Shown: positions 44,172 to 53,579 of the stretch, piece by piece | How positions within the stretch are numbered: the first letter of the stretch is position 1 | Layout of the letters: every line of letters begins with the position of its first letter | Source of the DNA: Acidobacteriota bacterium | GTDB taxonomy: Bacteria > Acidobacteriota > Terriglobia > Terriglobales > Acidobacteriaceae | NCBI GenBank assembly: GCA_003225005.1 | Contig: QIAN01000178.1 | Location: forward strand, 1 to 64,000 | Direction of reading: 5' to 3' | Length of the DNA: 64,000 bases | Translations under genes and position numbers: made by a program | The notes under the pieces: generated by a model | What the model saw: only the letters and a program-made list of their open reading frames with translations | What the model was told of the DNA's origin: nothing | The model's database searches: none

Positions 44172-47100
44172 ATGCCGGACAACACTCACGTCGACATCAT
44201 GATTGCAGAGGAAGAGCGCCACCATGAGCCGGCCGGGGAGGTTTTGGATTCTCAAGTGTTGCGTGACGGGGGCGCGCAGTTCGCCGCCCAGCTGGGCTGG
44301 TTGCCGGGTACGCCTGCCTCGAGCACCTTCCGGGAGCGCTGCCGCCGGCTGGCAAGCGCGCTCAAACCCTTGTTTGCCGCGGTGGAGGCAACTCCTTCGC
44401 ATGCACCGCTGTCTGCCGATTTTCGCTGGCTTCGTGACAACATCCCGCTGGCGTATTCCGAGATGCTGAATGTCACCACCGAACTCAAGCCTTTGCGAAG
44501 GCTTCCCCATGCTCGTGCTCGCAAGGGAGAGATTGTCCCTCGAGTGTTGGCCTTCGCACAGGCATTTCTCGACCTGGCTGATAATAGCTTCAACGAGCAG
44601 GGATTCACTTCGTTTTGCCAGGCCTTTCAGGAGACAACGGTTTTGGATCTCCGCGAATTGTGGGCACTGGTCCCGGCACTGAAGCTCATTTTGTTGGAAC
44701 GAATCGCTGCCCGTGGTCGTTGCCTGGTGAAGGATCCTACCAGCGACGCTTTCGCGGTTGGGGTGTGTATACGCAGCCTGCGCGACGTAACCCACGCTTC
44801 ATGGAAGGCCGTGCTGGAGCCGCTGGTTCGGTTTGACGAGATTCTCCGGCAAGACCCTGCAGGCGCCTATCCTCATATGGATTTTGAAAGCCGCGATCTG
44901 TACCGAGATCGGCTTTCAAAAATTGCTCGGCATTCCGACTTAACGGAAATGGAAGTGGCGCGGGAAGCACTCGCCCTGGCGCAGCTGGCTCACCACAAGG
45001 CCTATCGTGATGCGCGGATCGCCCAACGAGAGTCCCATATCGGGTTCTATCTCCTCGGGAAAGGAGTGGCTGCCCTTTATCAGCGAGTGGGCTTCATGCC
45101 CAGCTTTGTCGAAAAGCTGCGTGACTCGCTAGCTCGGCATCCCGATGAGTTCTTTCTTCCGGGAATTGCGATCCTTACCTTCGCGATCATCACCGGAATA
45201 CTCTTGTTCCTCACCCCACGCGAGAGCACGCCCGCACTGATGCTGCTCTCTATGTTGTTCCTGCTCCTACCCAGTTCGCAGAGTGCAGTGCAAGTCATGA
45301 ACTATCTGGTCACGACGTTGCTGCCGGCGCAAATTCTTCCCAAGCTCGATTTTTCCGACGGAATTCCCGCCGACTGCGTCACTCTCGTAGCGGTACCCAC
45401 TCTTCTGCTCAATGAAAAGCAAGTACGAACCTTGGTGGAAGACCTGGAAGTGCGCTTTCTGGGCAACCACGACCCCAACGTGCATTTCGCTTTGCTCTCC
45501 GATCTGCCGGACTCCGACCAGCCCGCACCGGAAGACAGTCCGCTCATTGATTTGTGCGCCAGCCTGATCGCCGAATTGAACGAGAAATATGCCGGTCACG
45601 GTGTGGGCTCGTTTTTTCTGCTGCATCGCCACCGCGTCTATAATCCGCGCGAAAAAGGCTGGATGGGATGGGAACGCAAGCGCGGTAAATTGCTCGATCT
45701 GAACCGACTGCTGCGCGGCCAATACGATAGTTTCCCGATAAAGGTGGGCGACCTCTCCGTGCTTGCCAAAGTGCGCTTCGTGATCACTCTCGATTCTGAC
45801 ACGGAACTGCCACGCGGATCGGCCGAGCGCATGGTCGGAACCCTGGCGCATCCACTGAATCAGGCGATCATCGATCCCGACAAGAACATCACCATCGCCG
45901 GTTACGGCATTCTGCAGCCGCGGGTCGGAGTGAGCGTGCAAAGTACGGCTCGGTCGCGTCTGGCCGCCGTTTATGCCGGCGAGACCGGCTTCGACATTTA
46001 CACCCGCGCGGTCTCTGACGCCTATCAAGACTTGTACGGGGAGGGCAGCTACACGGGCAAGGGGATCTACGAAGTCGATACCGTCCAGCGTGTGCTGGAT
46101 CGGCGCTTTCCGCGCAATGCTCTGCTCAGCCACGACTTGATCGAGGGAGCCTACGCACGCGCTGGCCTGGTCAGCGACATCGAAGTCATCGAGGACTATC
46201 CTTCTCACTACAGCGCCCACAATCGCCGCAAACACCGCTGGCTGCGCGGCGACTGGCAGATTGCGGGTTGGCTGTTCTCGCATGTTCCGGAGGAATCCGG
46301 CGCGCACGTCGCCAATCCAATCTCGCTCGTTTCTCGTTGGAAGATTCTGGACAACTTGCGCCGCAGTCTGGTGGAACCCGCTACTTTCCTGTTGCTGCTA
46401 TTCGGCTGGCTCGCGCACAGCCGCAGTCCGGTTCTGTGGACTCTAGCCACGATATTTATCTTATTGATCCCCACCTGGTTTGAGCTGGCTTTCAACTTGG
46501 TCCGCGCCATCGTTGAACGCAAGAGCCTGATCGCCCACGAGGCCGTGAGCGCTTTCTATGCCGCCAACTTCACGGTACTGTTGACCCTGGTATTTCTGGC
46601 GCATCAAGCTCTGCTTTCGCTCGATGCCGTGGTGCGGGCGCTGGTTCGCCGCATGGTGACCCGCGAACGGCTGCTGCAGTGGGAGACGGCAGCGGAAGCG
46701 GAAGCAGGCACCCGCCGCACACCCGTAGATCGGTATTTGGATTGGATGCCTTTCCTGGCCATCGCCATCGGTCTTCTGATTTGGGGCGTGCGGCCCCATT
46801 CGTTGCCCGCGGCCCTACCTGTGCTCTGTCTGTGGGCATCCAGCAAGTTGGTCGCTTTGTGGCTCAATGAATCGCCATTGGACTCGGCCCATGACCTTCC
46901 GCGTCAGGATGCATTATTTCTTCGCAACTCTGCTCTTCACACCTGGCGCTATTTTGCCGAGTTCTGTACCGAGGAGCATAACTGGCTCATCCCGGATAAC
47001 GTGCAGCAGGAACCGCCCGCGATCGCGGGCCGCGTTTCACCAACCAATCTTGGGTTCCTGCTGAACGCGCGCCAAGTTGCCTGCGAATTCGGATATCTCA

Positions 47101-48659
47101 CTGTTCCGGAGCTCGCCGATCTGACGCAGCGCACCCTGGGCACGGTATCGCGACTGCGGAAGCACAACGGCCACTTGCTGAATTGGTATGACACGCGGAC
47201 TCTCGAACCCCTCCCGCCGTGGTTCGTTTCTTCGGTTGACAGTGGTAACTTGCTGGCTTCGCTCTGGACCTTGCAGCAAGGCTGTCTCGACCGCTTGCGC
47301 CGGCCGCTGCTCGATCGAAGCTGGGCAGAAGGTCTGCTCGATTATCTTCGGGTCCTTGTCGATTTGCGAGTTCTTTCTCGGAGGCAGATTTCGAGCTACG
47401 AGTCGAACCTAGAGAGCGAGAATTGGCTGCCTGCCGCGTTGGATCTTCCGCTGGCTCTCCCTGAAGAAACGCGCTCTCCGGCAAAATCCAGGAATGCCTC
47501 CGACGCTCAATGGTTTCGAGAGCAAACCCGCCTAAGGCTCGAAAGCTTACACAAACTGGTACGGTCCCACAGTCCCTGGTGGTTGCCGGAATTCAGCTTG
47601 CTGCGGAACGATAGCGTTGTGAATGCGAAATTGATGGATCTGGTGCCTTTGCAGCAGCAGCCGCGTGCCATCAGCGATCTCGAAGACCGTCTCGCCAGGG
47701 CCATGGCCTCGGTTCCAGACGAAGATAGGTTTCTTTACGAGGGCCTCCAGCAGTTGCTTCCAGAGGCAAGATCCAATGCCCTGCGTCTGATTGATGAGCT
47801 GAGACGCATCGCCGTTGAAGCTGAGAGGCTGGGCGATAATATGGACTTCGCGTTTCTTCTCAACCCCCACCGCAAACTCATGTCGGTGGGCTACGACGTG
47901 CAGTCGCAGCAATTGCAGCCCGCCTGCTACGATTTGCTGGCCACAGAGTCCCGTACTGCGATATTCGCGGCCATCGCCAAAGAAGACATTCCCCAGGATA
48001 CCTGGTTCCTGCTCGGTCGCGGACACACCCTAGATCATGGCCGTCCCGTTTTGCTTTCCTGGACGGGAACAATGTTCGAGTACCTGATGCCGGCACTGTG
48101 GATGCGGTCTTTCTCCAACACTTTGCTCGAACGTTCCCGCGTCGCTGCCGTGCGTTCCCAACAGGCTTTTGCCGCCAGCCGGGGAATTCCGTGGGGAATT
48201 TCGGAATCGGCTTACTTCAAACTTGATGAAGCCGGAAATTACCAGTACCAGGCCTTTGGTCTGCCTCAGCTTTCCCTGATGAAACGGGAATCAAAAGCGC
48301 TGGTTATTTCGCCCTATTCCACGTTCCTGGCATTGAATGTCGATCCTTCCGCGGCGCTGCAGAATCTGCGCCGCATGGAAAACTTGGGCTGGAATGGGGC
48401 ATACGGTTTTTACGAGGCTGCAGACTATACCATCTTCCGCAGCCGCTTCCGCTGGTCGCGCTGTCAGGTGGTCCGCTGCTGGATGGCTCACCATCAGGGA
48501 ATGAGCTTGCTCTCCATCGCCAATTTTCTGTGCAGCAACGTGGTGCAGCGCTGGTTCCACACCGACCGAAGAGTGCAAGCCACCGAACTTTTGCTGCACG
48601 AGAAGCCGGTTTCACACGTGCGTCCTGCGGAATTGCCCTACGGATCTGCGGCAGCGTAG
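44172..48659 (+). CDS. GT84-type beta-1,2-glucan synthase lacking the GH94 domain
   Basis: A 1495-residue membrane protein. After a helical N terminus, membrane segments appear near residues 325-380. The glycosyltransferase core (about 400-720) has ITLDSDTELPRGSAERMVGT, SYTGKGIYEVDTVQRVLDRR, HDLIEGAYARAGLVSDIEV and HRWLRGDWQI, the UDP-glucose/acceptor signatures of cyclic beta-1,2-glucan synthases (Cgs/NdvB). More helices follow near 740-900, then the glycoamylase-like part (about 955-1460) with NWYDTRTLEPLPPWFVSSVD, GIPWGISESAYFK and CWMAHHQGMSLLSIANFL. Family proteins continue with about 1300 residues of GH94 phosphorylase; here the stop comes at GSAAA and nothing like GH94 follows. The product may thus differ in length or ring closure. 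Confidence 0.85.
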   Translation: MPDNTHVDIMIAEEERHHEPAGEVLDSQVLRDGGAQFAAQLGWLPGTPASSTFRERCRRLASALKPLFAAVEATPSHAPLSADFRWLRDNIPLAYSEMLNVTTELKPLRRLPHARARKGEIVPRVLAFAQAFLDLADNSFNEQGFTSFCQAFQETTVLDLRELWALVPALKLILLERIAARGRCLVKDPTSDAFAVGVCIRSLRDVTHASWKAVLEPLVRFDEILRQDPAGAYPHMDFESRDLYRDRLSKIARHSDLTEMEVAREALALAQLAHHKAYRDARIAQRESHIGFYLLGKGVAALYQRVGFMPSFVEKLRDSLARHPDEFFLPGIAILTFAIITGILLFLTPRESTPALMLLSMLFLLLPSSQSAVQVMNYLVTTLLPAQILPKLDFSDGIPADCVTLVAVPTLLLNEKQVRTLVEDLEVRFLGNHDPNVHFALLSDLPDSDQPAPEDSPLIDLCASLIAELNEKYAGHGVGSFFLLHRHRVYNPREKGWMGWERKRGKLLDLNRLLRGQYDSFPIKVGDLSVLAKVRFVITLDSDTELPRGSAERMVGTLAHPLNQAIIDPDKNITIAGYGILQPRVGVSVQSTARSRLAAVYAGETGFDIYTRAVSDAYQDLYGEGSYTGKGIYEVDTVQRVLDRRFPRNALLSHDLIEGAYARAGLVSDIEVIEDYPSHYSAHNRRKHRWLRGDWQIAGWLFSHVPEESGAHVANPISLVSRWKILDNLRRSLVEPATFLLLLFGWLAHSRSPVLWTLATIFILLIPTWFELAFNLVRAIVERKSLIAHEAVSAFYAANFTVLLTLVFLAHQALLSLDAVVRALVRRMVTRERLLQWETAAEAEAGTRRTPVDRYLDWMPFLAIAIGLLIWGVRPHSLPAALPVLCLWASSKLVALWLNESPLDSAHDLPRQDALFLRNSALHTWRYFAEFCTEEHNWLIPDNVQQEPPAIAGRVSPTNLGFLLNARQVACEFGYLTVPELADLTQRTLGTVSRLRKHNGHLLNWYDTRTLEPLPPWFVSSVDSGNLLASLWTLQQGCLDRLRRPLLDRSWAEGLLDYLRVLVDLRVLSRRQISSYESNLESENWLPAALDLPLALPEETRSPAKSRNASDAQWFREQTRLRLESLHKLVRSHSPWWLPEFSLLRNDSVVNAKLMDLVPLQQQPRAISDLEDRLARAMASVPDEDRFLYEGLQQLLPEARSNALRLIDELRRIAVEAERLGDNMDFAFLLNPHRKLMSVGYDVQSQQLQPACYDLLATESRTAIFAAIAKEDIPQDTWFLLGRGHTLDHGRPVLLSWTGTMFEYLMPALWMRSFSNTLLERSRVAAVRSQQAFAASRGIPWGISESAYFKLDEAGNYQYQAFGLPQLSLMKRESKALVISPYSTFLALNVDPSAALQNLRRMENLGWNGAYGFYEAADYTIFRSRFRWSRCQVVRCWMAHHQGMSLLSIANFLCSNVVQRWFHTDRRVQATELLLHEKPVSHVRPAELPYGSAAA

Positions 48660-48907
48660 TCTTTTCACCGCCAAAGGCCCGTTTCTCTTCCCCATAAATC
48701 GCCGGGTTATGTTTCGGCTTCTGCCGGCGATGGGGTGCTATGAGCCCCGTCTGGTGGTGATCGATGGAGGCTTTTGCCCTTCCGATTAGCGCCTCTAAAG
48801 CAACCTTTTCCTTCAAAAACCTGATCAGAGTGGGAATAAGTTCTGCTCAAACTATAAAATAGCCAAAACCATAAAATATCCAAACCCCTGCCACGCCTGG
48901 AGAGTGT

Positions 48908-51421
48908 ATGCGATTTGTGAAGGGTTTCTTACTCCTGTTGACGTCGACTCTGTGCTTGGCCCAATCCCCCGTCGACCGTATCACTGCACCGATCGAGTTC
49001 GGCCTGACGGTCCCCTTGAAGGGCAATCTGCACGGCGGGGCGAGGCCAGAGTTCGATCAGGGTCGGGTTGACGGCAGCATGGAAATGCAGGCTGTTTCGC
49101 TGGTATTCAAACCATCTCCAGCCCAACAAAGTGCTCTTGACCAATTGCTCGCCCAGCAGCAGGACCGGATGTCGCCGAACTACCACAAGTGGCTGACTCC
49201 AGTGCAATTCGGCGATCGCTTCGGAATGAGTAAGAGCGACCTCGGCAAGGTAATTTCCTGGCTGCAGTCGCAAGGCTTGACCGTGACCCGAATCGCCCCC
49301 AACCGCAACGAGGTCTTCTTCAGTGGGAAGGCCGCTCAGGTCGAGTCGGCCTTTCACACTGAGCTCCATAACTACCTGGTGAATGGCGAAATGCATTTCG
49401 CCAATGCTACCGAGCCCTCGCTGCCGGCTGCGCTGTCCGGTGTCGCTCTCGCGATTAGGAATCTTCACAACTTCGAACCAAAGCCCAGAGCGCGCGTTCG
49501 CGAGGTGCCCGCCAGTGAGGCCTCGCCTCACTTCACTTCCAGTATCTCGGGGAGCCACTTCCTCGCTCCCGATGACTTTGCCACGATTTACGATGTGCAG
49601 GGGCTCTATGGCGCCGGAATTGACGGGACTGGCCAAAAGATCGCTGTTATCGGCCAGAGCGCGATCAGCTTGACCGATGTCCATAATTTCCGCAGTGCCG
49701 CCGGTCTTCCGGCCAAAGATCCCGCTCTCTTGCTGGTTCCGGGTTCAGGGAGTTCCACAATCTGCCCCGGGGACGAGGGCGAATCGGATCTTGATGTGGA
49801 ATGGTCCGGCGGAGTAGCGAAAAATGCCAGCATCATCCTCGTCTACGTAGGCGTGCCAAGTGGGCAGACGTGTTCAAACAGAACCAACGGGGCTTTCGAT
49901 GCATTGGACTACGCTATTAACCCAATGCCCGCAGTGCCACAGATCGCAACGATTATCAGTATCAGCTATGGGCTGTGCGAAAACACGAACTCCGCGACAG
50001 GAATTACCCAGGCACAGGCCCTGAGCCTCCAGGCGTTGGCGCAGCAAGCCAATATGCAGGGCCAGACCATTACTTCCGCTTCGGGCGACAACGGCGCGGC
50101 CGACTGCGAGGACCCTCAGACAACCTCTGCACTTCGAGGTCTGGCGGTCGATATCCCGGCCGCTATTCCAGAGGTAACAGGAGTTGGCGGCAACGAATTC
50201 ACTGGGGATTCCGCCACGTGCCCCTCGACTGGTTGCCCTAGTAACACCGCTCCCGCCGATCCGCCCTACTGGAGCGGTTCGGGCGTCGGCACGGACACGA
50301 TTTCGTCCGCGCTGGAATACATTCCCGAGATGGCTTGGAATGACACCCTCGATACCACCGATAACCCGCAGGGATTTCTCTCGGCAAGCGGCGGGGGAGC
50401 CAGTATCTATTTTATGAAGCCTGCGTGGCAGGCAGGCACGGGTATGCGAGCCGTGCCCGACATCGCTCTGAATGCTTCACCGTTTCACGATGCATATCTA
50501 TTTTGTTCCGAGGATGGTCCAAATGGCACAAAGGTACCAAGCTGCACCAGTGGCTTCCGCGACCCTAGCCAGAATTTGAGCGTCGTCGGCGGCACGTCTG
50601 CGGGAGCTCCTACGTTTGCTGCAATCCTCGCACTTGTCGACCAGTCCCTGATAGCTAGCGGCTTTGAATCCGCTCCGGGCTTGGGACCCATCAATTCAAT
50701 CCTGTACAAGCTTGCTGTCTCTAATCCTGCTTCGTTTAACGATGTCACCAGCGGCGACAACATTGTTGCCTGCACCAAGGCAAGCCCGAATTGTCCGGCG
50801 AGCGGCGGGCAGTTCGGTTTTAAGGCTGGTCCTGGCTACGACCAGGTCACCGGACTCGGCTCGGTTAACGCCAACACCTTGGCAGCCGCGTGGGCGGGCA
50901 CTCCTAACTTCACGCTCCAGACCAATGCCGCAACTTTTTCTGTGGTCGCTGGTAATCCCGTCCCGGTTACGGTGACCGTTCACCCCTTGAATGGCTTCAA
51001 CTCGGCCCTCACTTTCACCTGTTCGGACCCCGCGTCAGAATCAACCTGCGTGCCACCTTCGGGGGCTACGACACAGTCGTCCGTGACCTTCAACATTACG
51101 ACTACTGCGCCCACGGCTCGTCGGGGTTCACCTTTCAGCCGCCGTGGTGGCGTGTTCTATGCGTTGCTCGTTCCCGGTCTGCTCGGTATTCTCATTACCG
51201 CCGCGCAGCGCAAACCTAGCGCACGCGGCATGCGGCTGCTGGGGTTGATAATGGTTCTAGGTTTTTCCACGCTGTGGTTGGGAGCGTGCGGCGGCGGCAG
51301 CAGCAGCAGTAACAAAAACCCCGGAACAACAAAAGGGACTTACACCGTGAAGCTAAGCGCTACCAGCGGCGGCACGAACCCGATCAGCAACTCCACGCAG
51401 GTGACGCTGATCGTGCAATAG
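48908..51421 (+). CDS. Pro-kumamolisin-type S53 (sedolisin) serine-carboxyl peptidase
   Basis: An 837-residue secreted protease: signal peptide (MRFVKGFLLLLTSTLCLAQ), activation pro-domain to about residue 200 (MSPNYHKWLTPVQFGDRFGM), then the S53 catalytic domain. The triad is visible: Glu and Asp in DEGESDLDVEW, oxyanion Asp in TSASGDNGAAD, nucleophile Ser in VVGGTSAGAPTFAA; the calcium site follows in GPGYDQVTGLGSVNANT. Then comes an Ig-like domain, and after it two membrane helices and LWLGACGGGSSSS, with a final beta segment. Such enzymes work at acid pH. It begins a new unit after the synthase; the tail suggests surface anchoring. Confidence 0.88.
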   Translation: MRFVKGFLLLLTSTLCLAQSPVDRITAPIEFGLTVPLKGNLHGGARPEFDQGRVDGSMEMQAVSLVFKPSPAQQSALDQLLAQQQDRMSPNYHKWLTPVQFGDRFGMSKSDLGKVISWLQSQGLTVTRIAPNRNEVFFSGKAAQVESAFHTELHNYLVNGEMHFANATEPSLPAALSGVALAIRNLHNFEPKPRARVREVPASEASPHFTSSISGSHFLAPDDFATIYDVQGLYGAGIDGTGQKIAVIGQSAISLTDVHNFRSAAGLPAKDPALLLVPGSGSSTICPGDEGESDLDVEWSGGVAKNASIILVYVGVPSGQTCSNRTNGAFDALDYAINPMPAVPQIATIISISYGLCENTNSATGITQAQALSLQALAQQANMQGQTITSASGDNGAADCEDPQTTSALRGLAVDIPAAIPEVTGVGGNEFTGDSATCPSTGCPSNTAPADPPYWSGSGVGTDTISSALEYIPEMAWNDTLDTTDNPQGFLSASGGGASIYFMKPAWQAGTGMRAVPDIALNASPFHDAYLFCSEDGPNGTKVPSCTSGFRDPSQNLSVVGGTSAGAPTFAAILALVDQSLIASGFESAPGLGPINSILYKLAVSNPASFNDVTSGDNIVACTKASPNCPASGGQFGFKAGPGYDQVTGLGSVNANTLAAAWAGTPNFTLQTNAATFSVVAGNPVPVTVTVHPLNGFNSALTFTCSDPASESTCVPPSGATTQSSVTFNITTTAPTARRGSPFSRRGGVFYALLVPGLLGILITAAQRKPSARGMRLLGLIMVLGFSTLWLGACGGGSSSSNKNPGTTKGTYTVKLSATSGGTNPISNSTQVTLIVQ

Positions 51422-51492
51422 ATATCCAACCCCGCGGGCAGCTTCGACCGCGGTTAGACTGCAAATCAATCAGAACCGCCACGCATGGCGCA

Positions 51493-52263
51493 TTATGTGC
51501 AATCGGAACCACGAACTCCTAAGCGAGACTGCAACTGCTTGCAATATCGCCGGCTCAGCCGGAGTCTGGTTCCATTGTCGAGCAGGACCTCGTATTCTCC
51601 ATCCAGACGGAGCCTCAAGCCTCGGACCCGGTCCAGATTCACGATGGTCGAACGGTGAATGCGGCAAAACACCCCCTGGTCCAATTCTTGGTCGAGTTCC
51701 GCCATGCTGCGGCGCAGCAGATGTGTTCTGGTTCCCACGTGCAGGCAGGCGTAGTAATCCGCCGCCCCGATCCAATCAATCTCCGAGACTTTCACGAACG
51801 AGACCTGTCCAGCGTTCTTGAGGGCTAGGCGCTCCATTCTTCTGGGAGCATCTCTGCCATGCGCGATCCGTTCCTTGGCGCGCCCGAGAGCTCGGTCAAA
51901 GCGATCGTTATCAAACGGTTTCAGCAGGTAGTCGAGCGCCCCGGCCTCGAAAGCCCGCAGCGCATATTGATCGTAAGCCGTGACAAAGACTACGGCGGGA
52001 GGCAAATCTCTGCCGAGTAGTTCAAGCACGTCGAAGCCGTCGCACTCCGGCATTTGAACATCGAGGAAGACCAGGTCGGGTTTCGCGTTGCGAATCTCCG
52101 ACAGTGCCTCCATACCCGAACCGCATTCGCGAACAATTTCAATCTGCGGATCATGCTTCAGCATCACGGAGATGTTCGTGCGGGCGAGCGGTTCATCGTC
52201 CACCACGACCGAGCGTATCTTCTTAGGAGGTTCCATCGAGGCGGGGTGTTCTGCCGAGCGCAC
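51493..52263 (-). CDS. LytTR-family response regulator (LytR/AlgR type)
   Basis: A 256-residue two-component regulator. The receiver domain (about 15-130) has VVVDDEPLART, the phospho-acceptor Asp in DLVFLDVQMPECDGFDV and Lys in YLLKPFDNDRF. The LytTR DNA-binding domain (about 150-250) has VSEIDWIGAADYYACLHVG and CRIHRSTIVNLDRVRGL. Start GTG 52263 is preferred to ATG 52236 because AAGGAGG lies 8-14 bases upstream, inside the end of the kinase gene. It is transcribed with the histidine kinase, with only three bases between. Confidence 0.88.
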   Translation of the reverse strand: MRSAEHPASMEPPKKIRSVVVDDEPLARTNISVMLKHDPQIEIVRECGSGMEALSEIRNAKPDLVFLDVQMPECDGFDVLELLGRDLPPAVVFVTAYDQYALRAFEAGALDYLLKPFDNDRFDRALGRAKERIAHGRDAPRRMERLALKNAGQVSFVKVSEIDWIGAADYYACLHVGTRTHLLRRSMAELDQELDQGVFCRIHRSTIVNLDRVRGLRLRLDGEYEVLLDNGTRLRLSRRYCKQLQSRLGVRGSDCT

Positions 52264-52266
52264 GAA

Positions 52267-53442
52267 TCACCCCTCCTTGATTTGATCAGAAACGATTTGA
52301 TCGGAAACGACCTGATCGGAAAGGACTGGAACACAAACGAACGGCACGCGGACCATTACCTCGACTCCACCCGGACCTTGATTCTTCATGCTTAATTCAA
52401 ACCCGTCGCCGTACAGGCGTTCGAGGCGGGTTCGCACATTAGAAATCCCTGTCCCGGAGTGAGTCTTTTCCCAGCTCGCAGGCAGGGCGGGACCTTCGTT
52501 ATAGATGCGGACAGTGAGCATACCATTAGAGCGAGAGGCCGTAATCCGGATCGCGCCTCCTTGCACTCGTTTCGCGATCCCGTGTTTGACCGCGTTCTCG
52601 ACCATCGGCTGCAGAATCAGGCTGGGAACCTGAGCCGCAAACAGGTCGCTGGGCACATCCGCACTCAACTGAAGGCGGTCCGCGAATCGCACCTTCTGGA
52701 TGTCAAGATACTTTTGGACAAACTCCATTTCCTCACCCAGCGGCACCTCCTGTCGGTTGGAATCCTCCACCACGCGGCGCAAAAAGTCGCTCAACTTCGC
52801 AATCATGTTGACGGCAGCATCGTTTCTTCTCTCGCGCACCAGTCCCGCAATGGCATTGAGTGTATTGAAAAGAAAGTGTGGCTCGATTTGTCGCCGTAGA
52901 GCGTTGAGTTGCGCCTTCGAGAGCTGCTCGTTGAGCCGTGCACTCTCGGTTTGTTGAAAGGCCAACCGCTCTCTGGAATCCAGGATGTGGCTGACCAGGA
53001 GGATGGCGCCGTAAAGGAACAAGTATTCGAGAAGCCCGTTGCAGAACTTGTGTAACCAAAGATGCGCAAACGGATCTGGAGCTGGGTCCTTGGCCCACGG
53101 GTTTAGAAGCTCTTCCAGCGAAGCGATCCAGGCGGCGGCGACCAGACCGATGGTGGCACAGGCAGCGAGGTGCCTGACCCAGGTAGAGAAGGGCCTCAAT
53201 TGCACCGGAGGATATCGGCGTCCCAGGCGCATCACGAAAGGCGTCGCCAATATCCACGGCAGCCAGGAAACGAGCAGTGTTACGAACAACTGGGGCCAGG
53301 CGTGGTGCATCCCTTCCGAGCGCATGACGACAACGTTCTGCGTCGCATCAAAGAGCCCGACACCGAACCAGATCGATGCAATCCACAACCATGGCGGCGA
53401 CTTCGAGCGCATGGGGTTAACGTCCATTTGGCTAACTTCCAT
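52267..53442 (-). CDS. LytS-type sensor histidine kinase
   Basis: A 391-residue membrane sensor. Four membrane helices occupy residues about 18-175 (for example LFVTLLVSWLPWILATPFVM). The His-kinase module has the phospho-acceptor in RRQIEPHFLFNTLNAIAGLV near residue 200 and the ATP site in LQPMVENAVKHGIAKRV and SGTGISNVRTRLERLYG. It lacks PAS or other sensor domains. The last residues come from a 15-bp tandem repeat (SDQVVSDQIVSDQIKEG). Its partner is the LytTR regulator downstream; the divergent cytochrome P460 gene is a possible target, inferred only from position. Confidence 0.88.
   Translation of the reverse strand: MEVSQMDVNPMRSKSPPWLWIASIWFGVGLFDATQNVVVMRSEGMHHAWPQLFVTLLVSWLPWILATPFVMRLGRRYPPVQLRPFSTWVRHLAACATIGLVAAAWIASLEELLNPWAKDPAPDPFAHLWLHKFCNGLLEYLFLYGAILLVSHILDSRERLAFQQTESARLNEQLSKAQLNALRRQIEPHFLFNTLNAIAGLVRERRNDAAVNMIAKLSDFLRRVVEDSNRQEVPLGEEMEFVQKYLDIQKVRFADRLQLSADVPSDLFAAQVPSLILQPMVENAVKHGIAKRVQGGAIRITASRSNGMLTVRIYNEGPALPASWEKTHSGTGISNVRTRLERLYGDGFELSMKNQGPGGVEVMVRVPFVCVPVLSDQVVSDQIVSDQIKEG
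52279..52323. repeat. 15-bp tandem repeat x3 within the 3' end of the kinase gene
   Basis: Plus-strand units GATTTGATCAGAAAC, GATTTGATCGGAAAC and GACCTGATCGGAAAG. The length is a multiple of three, so copy-number change adds or removes five residues without a frameshift. It lies just before the Shine-Dalgarno of the response regulator. Confidence 0.85.
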
Positions 53443-53579
53443 TTTGAGAATGATATTCTACGGCTCGGTGGGAGAGGTTAACAATGCAGGGAATCGCCTG
53501 CTCCGTGCAGCGGACGGTCTGGCCCTGCCAGGGGCCGGGCGCGATACTAAGCCATCTTGATTGTCGGCTGGAGGCTATC

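Noticed and set aside
45267-46307. Minus-strand frame of 346 codons inside the GT84 synthase
   Set aside because: Antisense shadow of high-GC coding sequence; no recognisable domain.
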